Assembly (NCBI RefSeq): GCF_029626025.1
Contig: NZ_JARUBF010000001.1
Span: 6,418,001 to 6,482,000 of the forward strand
Length of the DNA stretch: 64,000 bases
Source of the DNA: Solwaraspora sp. WMMD406
Lineage (GTDB): Bacteria; Actinomycetota; Actinomycetes; Mycobacteriales; Micromonosporaceae
Direction: 5' to 3'
A program made the translations under genes and the position numbers. A model generated the notes under the pieces. That model did not search any database. It was given only the letters and a program-made list of their open reading frames with translations, and was not told where the DNA came from. Shown here one piece after another: positions 28,594 through 37,588 of this stretch (its first letter is position 1; each line of letters starts with the position of its first letter).

Positions 28594-28773
28594 CGAGACG
28601 TCTGCTCCCGTCAAGCGGTGAAACGCGGGTGCCGACCAGGACGGATGGCACCGGCGGACTAGTCAGTCGCAGTATCCCCGATGCACCGCAACAGCACCGC
28701 CATCGTGGGCAGCCTCACCAGCCGCCGGCGACGCCGGACGACGAGGACCCGACCCTGGCCGGCTGGCGGCCAG

Positions 28774-30300
28774 CTACTCGGCGCCCGGCGGCTCGGCTAC
28801 GCCCGATGGCTCGGCGCCCGGCGGCTCGGTGGTGGCCGGTTGGTCGGCGCCCGGCTGCCCAGTGGCGCCCGGCGGCTCGGTGGTGGCCCGCCGGGCCGCC
28901 TCCGCCGATTTCGTCCCGGCCCGCCGGGACCGCACCCAGCCGTCGACGACGCGCAGCGGGGCACGGGTCACCGCCAGAGCGCCCGGCGGGACCTCGCCGG
29001 TGACCGCGCTGCCGGCCGCCACGTACGCCCCCGCCCCGATCTCCACCGGCGCGATGAGGCTGCTGTCGCAGCCGACGAAGGCGGCCTCCCCGACGGTGGT
29101 GTGGTGCTTGGCGACCCCGTCGTAGTTGACGAAGATGGTCGCCGCGCCGATGTTGGCGTCCGCGCCGATCGTGGCGTCGCCGACGTAGCTCAGATGTGGC
29201 ACCTTCGCACCCGGACCGATCTGCGACTTCTTGACCTCGACGAAGGTGCCGACCTTGGCCCGGTCGTGCAGGTCGGCCTCCGGACGCAGATAGGCGTACG
29301 GACCGACGCTCGCGCCGGCCCCGACGCGCGCCTGCTTGGCGTGGGAGCGCAGCACGGTCGCGCCCGCGCCGACCACGGTGTCGATCAGCGTGACGTCGGG
29401 CCCGATGATCGCCCCGGCATCGATCGTGGTCGCCCCCCGCAGTTGGGTGTTCTGGTCGATCACCGCGTCCCGGGCCACCTCGACCGTTACGTCGATCCAG
29501 GTCGTCGCCGGATCCAGGATGCTCACTCCACTGCGCATCCAGGCCTCGTTGACCCGGTCGGCGAGCAACCGGCGCAGCCGCGCCAACTCCACCCGGTCGT
29601 TGCAGCCGAGCGTCTCGGTGACGTCGGCGGCGACGTACGTTCCGACCGGCGCACCAGCCGCCGCGAGCAGGCCGACCGCGTCGGTCAGGTACTCCTCGCC
29701 CTGGTCGTTGTCGGTGGAGAGCTTGCCCAGGGCGTCGCGCAGACCAGCGGCGTCGAAGGCGTAGATGCCGGCGTTGATCTCACGAATCGCCCGCTGCTGC
29801 GGGCTGGCGTCCCGTTCCTCGACGATGCGTTCCAGCGCCCCGGACGGGGTGCGCACGATCCGCCCCAGACCGGTGGGGTCGGTCACCTCCGCCGTCAGGA
29901 CCGTCGCCGCCGCGTCGGCGGCCTCGTGGGTGGCGATCAGGTCGGCGACCGTCTCCGGGCGCAGCAGGGGTACGTCACCGTTGAGCACCACGACCGTGCC
30001 GGTCACGTCGGGTACCGCGGCCATCGTCAGGCGTACGGCGTGTCCGGTTCCGTGCTGTTCGGCCTGCAGCACCGGGACGGCGTCCGGGGCGATCTCCGAC
30101 AGGTGGGCGGTGACCAGGTCCGCCCGGTGACCGACCACGACGAGACTCCGGTCCGCGCCCGTCGCGCGGGCGGCGGTCAGCACGTGCCCGACCAGGGTCC
30201 GGCCGAGCAGCGGATGCAACACCTTGGGCAGATCCGACTTCATCCGCTTGCCCTCGCCGGCGGCCAGGACGACCACCGTGCGGGACCGGGGCTGGGTCAC
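28774..30300 (-). CDS. glmU: Bifunctional GlmU (GlcN-1-P acetyltransferase/UDP-GlcNAc pyrophosphorylase)
   Basis: A 508-residue enzyme that makes UDP-GlcNAc for peptidoglycan. The N-terminal nucleotidyltransferase starts VVVLAAGEGKRMKSDLPKVL (about 9-28), the G-x-G-T-R-like loop of this family. The C-terminal left-handed beta-helix with hexapeptide repeats spans about 250-450, containing YLRPEADLHDRAKVGTFVEV and the acetyltransfer-site region SYVGDA. Residues after about 470 form a Pro/Ala/Gly/Glu tail (repeated EPPGAE-like units), a disordered extension. Start GTG 30300. The tRNA-Gln gene lies 89 bp upstream on the same strand, a common actinobacterial arrangement. Confidence 0.96.
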   Translation of the reverse strand: MTQPRSRTVVVLAAGEGKRMKSDLPKVLHPLLGRTLVGHVLTAARATGADRSLVVVGHRADLVTAHLSEIAPDAVPVLQAEQHGTGHAVRLTMAAVPDVTGTVVVLNGDVPLLRPETVADLIATHEAADAAATVLTAEVTDPTGLGRIVRTPSGALERIVEERDASPQQRAIREINAGIYAFDAAGLRDALGKLSTDNDQGEEYLTDAVGLLAAAGAPVGTYVAADVTETLGCNDRVELARLRRLLADRVNEAWMRSGVSILDPATTWIDVTVEVARDAVIDQNTQLRGATTIDAGAIIGPDVTLIDTVVGAGATVLRSHAKQARVGAGASVGPYAYLRPEADLHDRAKVGTFVEVKKSQIGPGAKVPHLSYVGDATIGADANIGAATIFVNYDGVAKHHTTVGEAAFVGCDSSLIAPVEIGAGAYVAAGSAVTGEVPPGALAVTRAPLRVVDGWVRSRRAGTKSAEAARRATTEPPGATGQPGADQPATTEPPGAEPSGVAEPPGAE

Positions 30301-30389
30301 GACAAACTCCCGTCAGGACAGCGGCACACGTTGGCTTGACCACGGATGGCACTCAGCGTCAGCACAGCGAGGCTGAGTGCCATGGGAAG

Positions 30390-30461
30390 CTCGGCCGCTA
30401 GGACTCGAACCTAGAATATCGGGACCAAAACCCGAGGTGTTGCCAATTACACCACGGCCGA
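30390..30461 (-). tRNA. tRNA-Gln (anticodon TTG)
   Basis: On the minus strand 72 bases fold into a full cloverleaf. The acceptor stem TCGGCCG pairs with CGGCCGA, with G as discriminator. The anticodon stem CGGG/CCCG encloses loop TTTTGGT, so the anticodon is TTG, reading CAA. The T arm is CTAGG-TTCGAGT-CCTAG. CCA is not encoded. It precedes glmU. Confidence 0.96.
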
Positions 30462-30623
30462 TCGTGCTACCGGACAGCCTAGCGTGCCACCGCCGACCGG
30501 GCCGCCCGCCCATGCCGCGCCGACGGCGACAGGCCGTCCGCAGGGCGGGTACCGGCCCACGCCGCGTCGACGGCCGCGCGTTGCTGGTCGTCATCGTGAT
30601 CTGGATCGGTCCTGGTACCGCTA

Positions 30624-30654
30624 CCGTAGAAAACTACGGCTCCGTAGGTTACGG
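30624..30654 (+). promoter_or_regulatory. CCGTAG/CTACGG operator array upstream of the desaturase gene
   Basis: Four half-sites alternate in 31 bp: CCGTAG (30624-30629), CTACGG (30634-30639), CCGTAG (30642-30647) and TTACGG (30649-30654). They form CCGTAG-AAAA-CTACGG, CTACGG-CT-CCGTAG and CCGTA-GGT-TACGG dyads. This is typical of TetR operators. The TetR-family gene just downstream of the desaturase is the obvious candidate ligand. Confidence 0.65.
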
Positions 30655-30750
30655 TGACGTAGGCGTAAGTTTCCGATCTTCACCGCTGGCCGCCGCAACG
30701 GCTCGAACGCCCCGGCGCACGCGGTCGAACCGTCACCGCTGTGAGGTGCC

Positions 30751-31722
30751 ATGTCCACCGCCCTTCTCGAGCCGCCACCGGCCACCGCCGGCCCCGCCCC
30801 CAAACCCCTGACCGTCGGCAAGCAGTCCGTCGGCGTCCTGATCGCCCTCGGGGCCTTCGTGATCATCCCCTTCCTGGCGGTGATCGCCGCTGTTCCGGTC
30901 GCCTGGGGCGGCTGGCTCGGCTGGTCCGACGTGATCATCGGGCTGGTCTTCTACGTGGTCGCCGGGCTGGGCATCACCGTCGGCTTCCACCGCTACTTCA
31001 CGCACGGCTCGTTCAAGGCGAAGCGGTGGCTGCGGATCGCGTTGGCGCTCGCCGGGTCGTTGGCGATCGAAGGCAACATCATCCAGTGGGTCGCCGATCA
31101 CCGACGACACCACGCCTTCTCCGACGTCGAGGGCGACCCGCACTCCCCGTGGCGGTTCGGCCCCAGCGTCTGGGGCCTGACCAAAGGTCTGTTCTACGCC
31201 CACATGGGCTGGCTGTTCCACCGTGACATGACAAACCAGGAACGCTTCACCCCGGACCTGCTCGCCGACAAGGACATCCGGCGGATCGACAAGCTCTTCC
31301 CGCTGCTGGTCGTCGTGACGATGCTGTCCCCCGCCGCGATCGGCGGACTGGTCACCTGGTCCTGGCAGGGCGCGCTGACCGCGTTCTTCTGGGCCGGTCT
31401 GGTCCGGGTCGCGCTGCTGCACCACATCACCTGGTCGATCAACTCCGTCTGCCACGTCTACGGTGAGCGCCCCTTCGAGGTCCGTCAAGGCGACAAGGCG
31501 TCCAACTTCTGGCCGCTGGCCATCCTCTCCTTCGGGGAGAGCTGGCACAACCTGCACCACGCCGATCCGACCTGCGCCCGCCACGGCGTGTTGCGCGGTC
31601 AGATCGACATCTCCGCCCGGGTGATCTGGCTGCTGGAAAAGTCCGGTGCCGCGTCGAACGTCCGCTGGCCGAAGCCGGAACGCATCGCCGCCAAGCGCAT
31701 CAACCCGGCCACCGGGGCCTGA
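30751..31722 (+). CDS. Acyl-CoA desaturase (delta-9 type)
   Basis: A 323-residue membrane di-iron desaturase, probably the housekeeping enzyme that sets membrane unsaturation. Histidine boxes are HRYFTH (80-85), HRRHH (117-121) and HNLHH (266-270), plus HH at 224-225. It is close to the protein at 365-1345 throughout, including DPHSPW and HADPTCARHGVLRGQIDISAR-like C-terminal segments, so the two are paralogues. The gene is preceded by an array of CCGTAG/CTACGG half-sites and followed 54 bp later by a TetR-family gene. In mycobacteria the stearoyl-CoA desaturase DesA3 is likewise controlled by a TetR-family repressor. Confidence 0.92.
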   Translation: MSTALLEPPPATAGPAPKPLTVGKQSVGVLIALGAFVIIPFLAVIAAVPVAWGGWLGWSDVIIGLVFYVVAGLGITVGFHRYFTHGSFKAKRWLRIALALAGSLAIEGNIIQWVADHRRHHAFSDVEGDPHSPWRFGPSVWGLTKGLFYAHMGWLFHRDMTNQERFTPDLLADKDIRRIDKLFPLLVVVTMLSPAAIGGLVTWSWQGALTAFFWAGLVRVALLHHITWSINSVCHVYGERPFEVRQGDKASNFWPLAILSFGESWHNLHHADPTCARHGVLRGQIDISARVIWLLEKSGAASNVRWPKPERIAAKRINPATGA

Positions 31723-31776
31723 TCGGGTCGGTGCCGGGCACCCGCGCCGTGGCCCCGCACTGGCAGGATGGGCCGA

Positions 31777-32523
31777 GTGACTGAGCATCCGATCACAAAC
31801 GGTGACGGCTCGCGCGCCGCAGCCACCCCGTCGACACCAGCATCGCCGCCGGCACCGCCGCCACGACCGGCGGCGGTGCCGGCGAAGCCGAGTTCCCGGG
31901 TACGGATGTCCGCCGCGCAGCGGCGCGAGCAGCTGATCGTCATCGGTCGACAACTCTTCGCCGTACGCGGGTTCGACGCCACCTCCATCGAAGAGGTCGC
32001 CTCCCGCGCCAAGGTCTCCAAACCCGTCGTGTACGAGCACTTCGGCGGCAAGGAGGGTCTCTACGCGGTGGTGGTGGACCGTGAGGTTCGCGCCCTGCTG
32101 GACCGCATCACCACCGCGCTGACCGCCGGTCACCCCCGGGAGCTACTCGAGCAGGCCGCCCTCGCGCTGCTCGACTACATCGAAGCGGAAACCGACGGCT
32201 TCCGGGTGCTGGTCCGGGAATCGCCGCCGCTGTCGGCCACCGGCAACTTCTCCAGCGTGCTCAACGACGTCGCCCACCAGGTGGAGCACATCCTGGGGGC
32301 CGAGTTCAAGAGCCGGGGCTACGATCCCAAACTCGCCGAGCTGTACTCGCAGGCCCTGGTCGGCATGGTCGCGTTGACCGGTAGATGGTGGCTGGAGGTA
32401 CGCAAACCACGCAAGGAGACCGTCGCGGCGCACCTGGTCAACCTGGCGTGGAACGGGTTGTCGCATCTGGAGGCGAAACCTATTCTGCTCACCCGCCGCC
32501 GCGGTCGCGCTCGCGGTCGCTGA
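31777..32523 (+). CDS. TetR-family regulator, probably of the desaturase
   Basis: A 248-residue regulator. A Pro/Ala-rich N-terminal extension (about 40 residues) precedes the DNA-binding domain, whose helix-turn-helix is SIEEVASRAKVSKPVVYEHF (about 70-89) and ends in the usual KEGLY. The C-terminal ligand domain has no family I can name; a fatty-acyl effector would suit the context. The GTG at 31777 has AGGA eight bases upstream; ATG at 31768 is an alternative. It is in the same orientation as, and probably co-transcribed with, the desaturase. Confidence 0.88.
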   Translation: MTEHPITNGDGSRAAATPSTPASPPAPPPRPAAVPAKPSSRVRMSAAQRREQLIVIGRQLFAVRGFDATSIEEVASRAKVSKPVVYEHFGGKEGLYAVVVDREVRALLDRITTALTAGHPRELLEQAALALLDYIEAETDGFRVLVRESPPLSATGNFSSVLNDVAHQVEHILGAEFKSRGYDPKLAELYSQALVGMVALTGRWWLEVRKPRKETVAAHLVNLAWNGLSHLEAKPILLTRRRGRARGR

Positions 32524-32549
32524 CCCGTACGCGGCCGCACCAGCACGGC

Positions 32550-33050
32550 TCAGGTGCTGGTACGGCTGCTGTCGCGGTGCCGGCCCGGGACGGGTGCCCC
32601 GTCGCGGGCGTACGGGTCCTGTGTGTCAGCCTCCTCCGCCGGGCCGACCTTGTCGTACAGGCCGGTGGCCAGGAAGATCATTCCGAAGATCAGCGACACG
32701 ACGACCGTGGACATGGAGAAGTTCAGGACGTTGGCCGAGGTCCGCAGGACCGCCATCATCAGCAGGCCGGTGACCATGAAGACCACCGCGATGGTCAGAT
32801 TGGCCAGGTGCCCGTACCGTCCGCCGGCGATCGCCCCGATCAGGATCAGCCCGCCGTACAGGACCGAGGACAACGCGAACGCCAGGTTGGTCCGCAGCCC
32901 GAGCACCCAGACGTCGTCCCGGGCGAACAGCGGGTCTCCCCAGGTAGCGAGGACCCCGGCGATGCCGAATACCAGAATGTAGAGCCCGGTCAGCCCGGCG
33001 ATCGTCCGGTAGACCGGTCGTAGCGGATGATTGACCGGGATGTGAGCCAT
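32550..33050 (-). CDS. DUF4383 membrane protein (paralogue 1)
   Basis: A 166-residue protein starting MAHIPVNHPLRPVYR, the hallmark opening of DUF4383 proteins, with four hydrophobic helices (about 13-38, 50-72, 80-102, 110-132) and a polar C-terminal tail. Function is unknown. GGAG lies five bases before ATG 33050. A paralogue with the same opening is 150 bp upstream on the same strand, so the pair arose by tandem duplication. It converges on the TetR gene. Confidence 0.85.
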   Translation of the reverse strand: MAHIPVNHPLRPVYRTIAGLTGLYILVFGIAGVLATWGDPLFARDDVWVLGLRTNLAFALSSVLYGGLILIGAIAGGRYGHLANLTIAVVFMVTGLLMMAVLRTSANVLNFSMSTVVVSLIFGMIFLATGLYDKVGPAEEADTQDPYARDGAPVPGRHRDSSRTST

Positions 33051-33142
33051 CACTGCTCCAGGCGGCGTACCCGGCCCGCGACAGCTTCGCGGGCGCGTCC
33101 CTGCGATTGTCGCCGGTCGGGGGCCCAGCCGCAGGAAAACCG

Positions 33143-33180
33143 GCGAGTACGCGGCGCGCGGGCGAGTACGCGGCGCGCGG
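33143..33180. repeat. 19-bp tandem repeat between the two DUF4383 genes
   Basis: A 19-bp GC-rich unit at 33143-33161 is repeated exactly at 33162-33180 in the 150-bp gap. No coding role is apparent. Confidence 0.9.
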
Positions 33181-33200
33181 GCGGCAGCGGGAGGACCCGA

Positions 33201-33656
33201 TCAGAGCAGCAGGCGGCCGTCCTGCCAGGCCTTGGCTTCCTCCTCGGTGCCGGCCTTGCCGTACATCCCGGCCGTCAACAGCACCAAGCCGATGATCATC
33301 ATCACCACGCAGGTGGCGACGGTGAAGTTGAGGACGTTGGCGTCGGTCCGCAGCACCGCCAACTCGGCCAGGCTCAGCGCCATCAGGCCGTACCCCAGGA
33401 TCTTGTTGATCGCGGTGTCGACGTTGCGGCCGATGCCGACGCCGGCCAGGATCACCACCCCGAGCACCAGACTGAGTACGGCGAACGCCAGGTTGGCCCC
33501 CTGCCCCAGCACCCGGATCTCCTCCTGGGTGAAGGGATCCTCTCCACCGGTCCCGACAATCCCCAGGATGCCGAAGACGACCAGGTAGAGGCCGGTGATC
33601 GCGGCGATCGCCCGATAGATCGGCCGGGCGGGGTGGTTGACGGGGGTGTGCGCCAT
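33201..33656 (-). CDS. DUF4383 membrane protein (paralogue 2)
   Basis: A 151-residue protein that starts MAHTPVNHPARPIYRAI, with the same four-helix layout as the neighbour at 32550-33050 and the same VLRTxANVLNF segment before the last helix. The tail is acidic and short. ATG 33656 has GGAG eight bases upstream; the frame is open further but without a ribosome site. Function unknown. Divergence between the two copies is substantial, so the duplication is old. Confidence 0.85.
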   Translation of the reverse strand: MAHTPVNHPARPIYRAIAAITGLYLVVFGILGIVGTGGEDPFTQEEIRVLGQGANLAFAVLSLVLGVVILAGVGIGRNVDTAINKILGYGLMALSLAELAVLRTDANVLNFTVATCVVMMIIGLVLLTAGMYGKAGTEEEAKAWQDGRLLL

Positions 33657-33783
33657 GGGGGTGTCTCCAACGCCGGACGTGAGCTGGTCTCCGGTATTCT
33701 CACCTACCGCCCACGACGCGCCTCCGGTGGGTTGGGTCCACGCGGTCTGGCTCACCCGCCCCCGCGCCGGCTGGCTCAGCCGG

Positions 33784-35634
33784 CTAGCTCACCTGCTCGG
33801 CCAGGGCCAGCCACTCCTCTTCGACCCGGCCACGTTCCGCCTGCACCTGTCGCAACCGGGCGTCCAGCTCGGCGACCCGCTCGAAGTCGGTGGCATGCCT
33901 GGCGAGTTCGTCGTGCAACGCCGCCTCCTGCTGCTCCAACTTGCCGACCTGCCGCTCCAGCCGGGCCAGCTCCTTGCGGGCCACGCGGACCTCACCGGCG
34001 GACAGCCCGTCCGCCGGGACCGCCGCACTGGTCGGGGCGGTCTCGCCGCCGGGTCGGCCGGCGGAGGTCCCGCCGCCGGGTCCACCAGCGGCGGTCCCGC
34101 CCCGGCCGCCGGCCGGCCCGGCCGCCACCCGCGCCAGATACTCGTCGACCCCACCCGGCAGATGCACCAACCGGCCGTCGCCGAACATGCCGTACACCTC
34201 GTCGGTGACCCGCTCGATCAGATAGCGGTCGTGGCTGGCCACCACCACGGTGCCCGGCCACGAGTCGAGCAGATCCTCCAAGGCGGCCAAGGTGTCGGTG
34301 TCCAGGTCGTTGGTCGGCTCGTCGAACAACAGCACGTTCGGTTCGGCGGCGAGCAACCGCAGCATCTGCAGCCGCCGACGCTCGCCGCCGGACAGGTCAC
34401 CGACCGGGGTCCACAGCCGCCGATCGTCGAAACCGAACAACTCGGCCAGCTGCGAGGCCGCCAGCTCCCGGTCACCGAACTGCACCCGCCGGGCGACCTC
34501 CTCGACCGCCTCCAGCACCCGCAACGTCGACGGCAGCTCCGCCAGCTCCTGCGACAGGAACGCCGGCCGGACCGTCGACCCGGTGATCACCCGGCCGGCC
34601 TGCGGAGCCCGTACGCCGGCGAGCAGCCGCAGCAGGGTCGTCTTACCGGCACCGTTCGCGCCGACCACCGCGATCCGGTCACCCGGACCGACCTGCCAGG
34701 TGAGGTCGTCGAGGATGAGCTTGTCCCCGGCGTACGCGGTGACCTGCTCCAACTCGTAGACCTGCTTGCCGAGCCGGGCGGTGGACAGCCGCTGCAGGGA
34801 CACCGAGTCCCGGGGCGGCGGCACGTCGGCGATCAGCGCGTTCGCCGCCTCGATGCGAAACCGCGGCTTCGACGTCCGGGCCGGCGGGCCGCGTCGCAGC
34901 CAGGCGATCTCCTTGCGGAGCAGGTTCTGCCGACGGGCCTCGGTCGCCGCCGCCACCCGTTCCCGCTCGGCGCGGGCCAGCGTCCAGGCGGCGAACCCGC
35001 CCTCGTAGGCGCGGACCGTCTGGTCGGCGACCTCCCAGGTCGCGGTGCAGACCGCGTCGAGGAACCAGCGGTCGTGGGTGACCACCACCAGGGCCCCGCG
35101 CCGACGATGCACCAGATGGTCGGCGAGCCAGGCCACCCCGGCCACGTCCAGGTGGTTGGTGGGTTCGTCCAGCACGAGCAGCTCGGCCGGGCGGATCAGC
35201 AACGCGGCCAGGGCGATCCGGCGGCGTTCCCCACCGGACATCGGGCCGACCGGTTGGTCCAGACCCAGATAGGGCATGCCCAGCCCGTCGAGCACCCCAC
35301 GGACCCCGGCGTCACCGGCCCACTCGTGCTCCGCGCCGAACCCGTCGGACAGCCAGGCGGTGCCGAGCACCACGTCGCGTACGGACGCGTCGGGAGCCAG
35401 ATCGAGCGCCTGCGGAAGGGCCGCGACCCGCAAATCCCGTCGGTGCGTGACCCGCCCGTCGTCGGGTGCCTCGACCTTGGTGAGCATGCGCAGCAACGTC
35501 GACTTGCCGGCGCCGTTGAGTCCGACCACGCCGATCCGGTCGCTGTCGTCGAGCCCCAGCGACACCTCGGTGAGCAAAGGTCCTGCGGCACCGTAGCCCT
35601 TGGAGACCCGGTCCAGGTTGACGATGTTCACCAT
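33784..35634 (-). CDS. ABC-F family ATPase (Uup-like)
   Basis: A 616-residue soluble protein with two ABC cassettes and no membrane span, the ABC-F layout that acts on ribosomes. Cassette 1: GLNGAGKST, MSGGERRRIALA, LLVLDEPTNHLD. Cassette 2: GANGAGKTT, LSGGERRRLQML, VLLFDEPTNDLD. A basic linker lies between them. The C terminus, after a Gly/Pro/Thr-rich spacer, is a coiled coil (VRVARKELARLERQVGKLEQ and onward), as in Uup. Start ATG 35634, with MVNIVNLDRVSKGYG, is the natural one. It follows ispE in the tatD-rsmA-ispE-ABC-F block common in actinobacteria. Confidence 0.92.
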   Translation of the reverse strand: MVNIVNLDRVSKGYGAAGPLLTEVSLGLDDSDRIGVVGLNGAGKSTLLRMLTKVEAPDDGRVTHRRDLRVAALPQALDLAPDASVRDVVLGTAWLSDGFGAEHEWAGDAGVRGVLDGLGMPYLGLDQPVGPMSGGERRRIALAALLIRPAELLVLDEPTNHLDVAGVAWLADHLVHRRRGALVVVTHDRWFLDAVCTATWEVADQTVRAYEGGFAAWTLARAERERVAAATEARRQNLLRKEIAWLRRGPPARTSKPRFRIEAANALIADVPPPRDSVSLQRLSTARLGKQVYELEQVTAYAGDKLILDDLTWQVGPGDRIAVVGANGAGKTTLLRLLAGVRAPQAGRVITGSTVRPAFLSQELAELPSTLRVLEAVEEVARRVQFGDRELAASQLAELFGFDDRRLWTPVGDLSGGERRRLQMLRLLAAEPNVLLFDEPTNDLDTDTLAALEDLLDSWPGTVVVASHDRYLIERVTDEVYGMFGDGRLVHLPGGVDEYLARVAAGPAGGRGGTAAGGPGGGTSAGRPGGETAPTSAAVPADGLSAGEVRVARKELARLERQVGKLEQQEAALHDELARHATDFERVAELDARLRQVQAERGRVEEEWLALAEQVS

Positions 35635-35656
35635 GTGAGCGACGGTATCCGGCCGA

Positions 35657-36613
35657 TCAGACCAGTCGGGCGCCGGGCACCGCGCCGTACGCGAGGTGCA
35701 CGTCACGGCAGACCCCGGCGTCGGCGAGCGCGTCGGCGACCGCCTCGGCCTGTTTGCCGTCGGCGGCGAGGAACACACAGGTCGGACCGGAGCCGGAAAC
35801 CAGTCCGGCGAGCGCCCCGGCGGCCACCCCGGTGTCGAGCACGTCGGCCAGCGCCGGACGCAACGACAGGGCGGCCGGCTGCAGGTCGTTACCGAGGGCG
35901 GCGGCCAGCACCAGCGGATCCCGCTGACGCAGCGCGGCGAGCAGGTCGTCGGACTGCCCGACCGGGGGTGGCGCCGCGTCCGTCGCCCGCAGCCGGTCCA
36001 GCTCGGCGTAGACCTGCGGGGTGGACAGGCCACCGTCGGCGACCGCGACGACCCAGTGCCAGGTGGTGGGGCGGGCCAACACCGGACTGACCGATTCGCC
36101 ACGGCCGGTGCCCACCGCCGTACCGCCGTAGAGCAGGAACGGCACGTCCGATCCGAGGTCGGCCGCCAAACCGGCCAACTCGTCGCGGGACAACCCGGTC
36201 CCCCACAGCTCGTCGCAGGCCACCAGCGCGGCGGCGGCGTCCGCGCTCCCGCCGGCCAGGCCCCCGGCCAGCGGGATCTGCTTGCGCAGATGCAACCGGG
36301 CATTGGCCGGCACCCGGGCGTGCGCGGCCAACGCCCGAGCGGCCCGGATCACCAGGTTGGACTCGTCGAGGGCGAGTACGCCGGTGCCCTCGCCGTCCAT
36401 CGTCAAGGTGAGATTGTCGCCCTCGCGGGCGGTCAGCTCGTCGTACAGGGCGATCGCGTGATAGACGGTGCCGATCTCGTGGTAGCCGTCCGGCCGCAGC
36501 GGACCGACCGACAACCGCAGATTGATCTTGGCGGGCACTCGTACCTTGACCGAACCCCAGGCACCCCGGCGGGACCGCTCATCCTCGTCGTCCGGCCGCC
36601 ACGCCTCGGTCAC
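35657..36613 (-). CDS. ispE: 4-diphosphocytidyl-2-C-methyl-D-erythritol kinase
   Basis: A GHMP kinase of the non-mevalonate isoprenoid pathway, about 318 residues with the start used here. KVRVPAKINLRLSVG opens the catalytic domain, KQIPLAGGLAGGSADAAAAL (about 111-130) is the ATP-binding glycine-rich loop, and GSGPTCVFL is the C-terminal GHMP motif. The start is uncertain: GTG 36613 has AGGGG at about nine bases, whereas GTG 36646 has none and adds 11 residues. It follows rsmA by 62 bp. Confidence 0.92.
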   Translation of the reverse strand: MTEAWRPDDEDERSRRGAWGSVKVRVPAKINLRLSVGPLRPDGYHEIGTVYHAIALYDELTAREGDNLTLTMDGEGTGVLALDESNLVIRAARALAAHARVPANARLHLRKQIPLAGGLAGGSADAAAALVACDELWGTGLSRDELAGLAADLGSDVPFLLYGGTAVGTGRGESVSPVLARPTTWHWVVAVADGGLSTPQVYAELDRLRATDAAPPPVGQSDDLLAALRQRDPLVLAAALGNDLQPAALSLRPALADVLDTGVAAGALAGLVSGSGPTCVFLAADGKQAEAVADALADAGVCRDVHLAYGAVPGARLV

Positions 36614-36675
36614 CGGGGGAAACCCCTGCGCGAGCAGGACGGGCACGTACCTCTGGTCACGATCACGGCGTCAGC

Positions 36676-37560
36676 CTACTCGGCCGTCGTGGTGACGATC
36701 GGCGCTGCCGCCGCGATCGCCGCGAACTGTGCGACGGTCAGCTCCTCGCCCCGGGCGCGCGCGTCGATCCCGGCCGCGACCAGCACCTCCTCGGCCCGCG
36801 CCGGACCGCCGGCCCAGCCGGCCAACGCCGCCCGCAGAGTCTTGCGGCGCTGCGCGAACGCCGCGTCCACCACCGCGAAGACCCGCTGCCGCAACGCCCG
36901 CTCCGATTCGGTCGCCACCACCAGCGGCGGCTCGCGGCAGGTGAACGCCACCAAGCCGGAGTCGACGTTGGGCACCGGCCAGAAGACGCTCGGCGGGACC
37001 CGCCCGGCGGTCCGGGCGGCGGCGTACCAGGCCAGCTTGACCGACGGAATGCCGTACGTGCGCGAGCCCGGACCCGCCACCAGCCGATCGGCGACCTCCT
37101 TCTGCACCATCACCAGCCCGCGCCGCAGGCTCGGCAGCTCGGCCAGCAGGTGCAGCACCACCGGCACCGCGACGTTGTACGGCAGGTTCGCCACCAGCGC
37201 GTCCGGTGCCGGAGCACCGAGCGCGGCACCGGTGATCCGCAACGCGTCCGCCTGGTGCACCGTCAGCCGGCCCAGATCCCCACCACGATCGGCGACCGTG
37301 CCCGGCAGCGCCGCCGCCAACACCGGGTCGATCTCCACCACGTGCAGATGCCGTACGTGGTCGAGCAGGCCCAGGGTGAGCGAGCCCAGCCCGGGACCGA
37401 CCTCCAGGACGACCGCGGCGGCGGGCAACTCGGCGGCGGCAACGATCCGCCGGACCGTGTTCGGGTCGTGCACGAAGTTCTGCCCGAGCCGTTTCGTCGG
37501 AGCCACCGCGAGCCGACCGGCCAGATCCCGGATCTCCGCCGGACCGAGCAGCCCGGTCAC
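36676..37560 (-). CDS. rsmA: 16S rRNA dimethyladenosine transferase
   Basis: A 294-residue methyltransferase (KsgA) that dimethylates two adjacent adenines near the 3' end of 16S rRNA. Motifs: [14 protein letters not shown] (about 23-36), the SAM site [12 protein letters not shown] (about 51-62), the acidic VVEIDP, and the catalytic NLPYN (about 124-128). The C-terminal helical domain is complete. GTG 37560 is the start. In many actinobacteria a resuscitation-promoting-factor gene sits between tatD and rsmA; here the gap is only 28 bp. Confidence 0.95.
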   Translation of the reverse strand: MTGLLGPAEIRDLAGRLAVAPTKRLGQNFVHDPNTVRRIVAAAELPAAAVVLEVGPGLGSLTLGLLDHVRHLHVVEIDPVLAAALPGTVADRGGDLGRLTVHQADALRITGAALGAPAPDALVANLPYNVAVPVVLHLLAELPSLRRGLVMVQKEVADRLVAGPGSRTYGIPSVKLAWYAAARTAGRVPPSVFWPVPNVDSGLVAFTCREPPLVVATESERALRQRVFAVVDAAFAQRRKTLRAALAGWAGGPARAEEVLVAAGIDARARGEELTVAQFAAIAAAAPIVTTTAE

Positions 37561-37588
37561 CGGCGGACCACCACGGCCAAGCCGCCGG

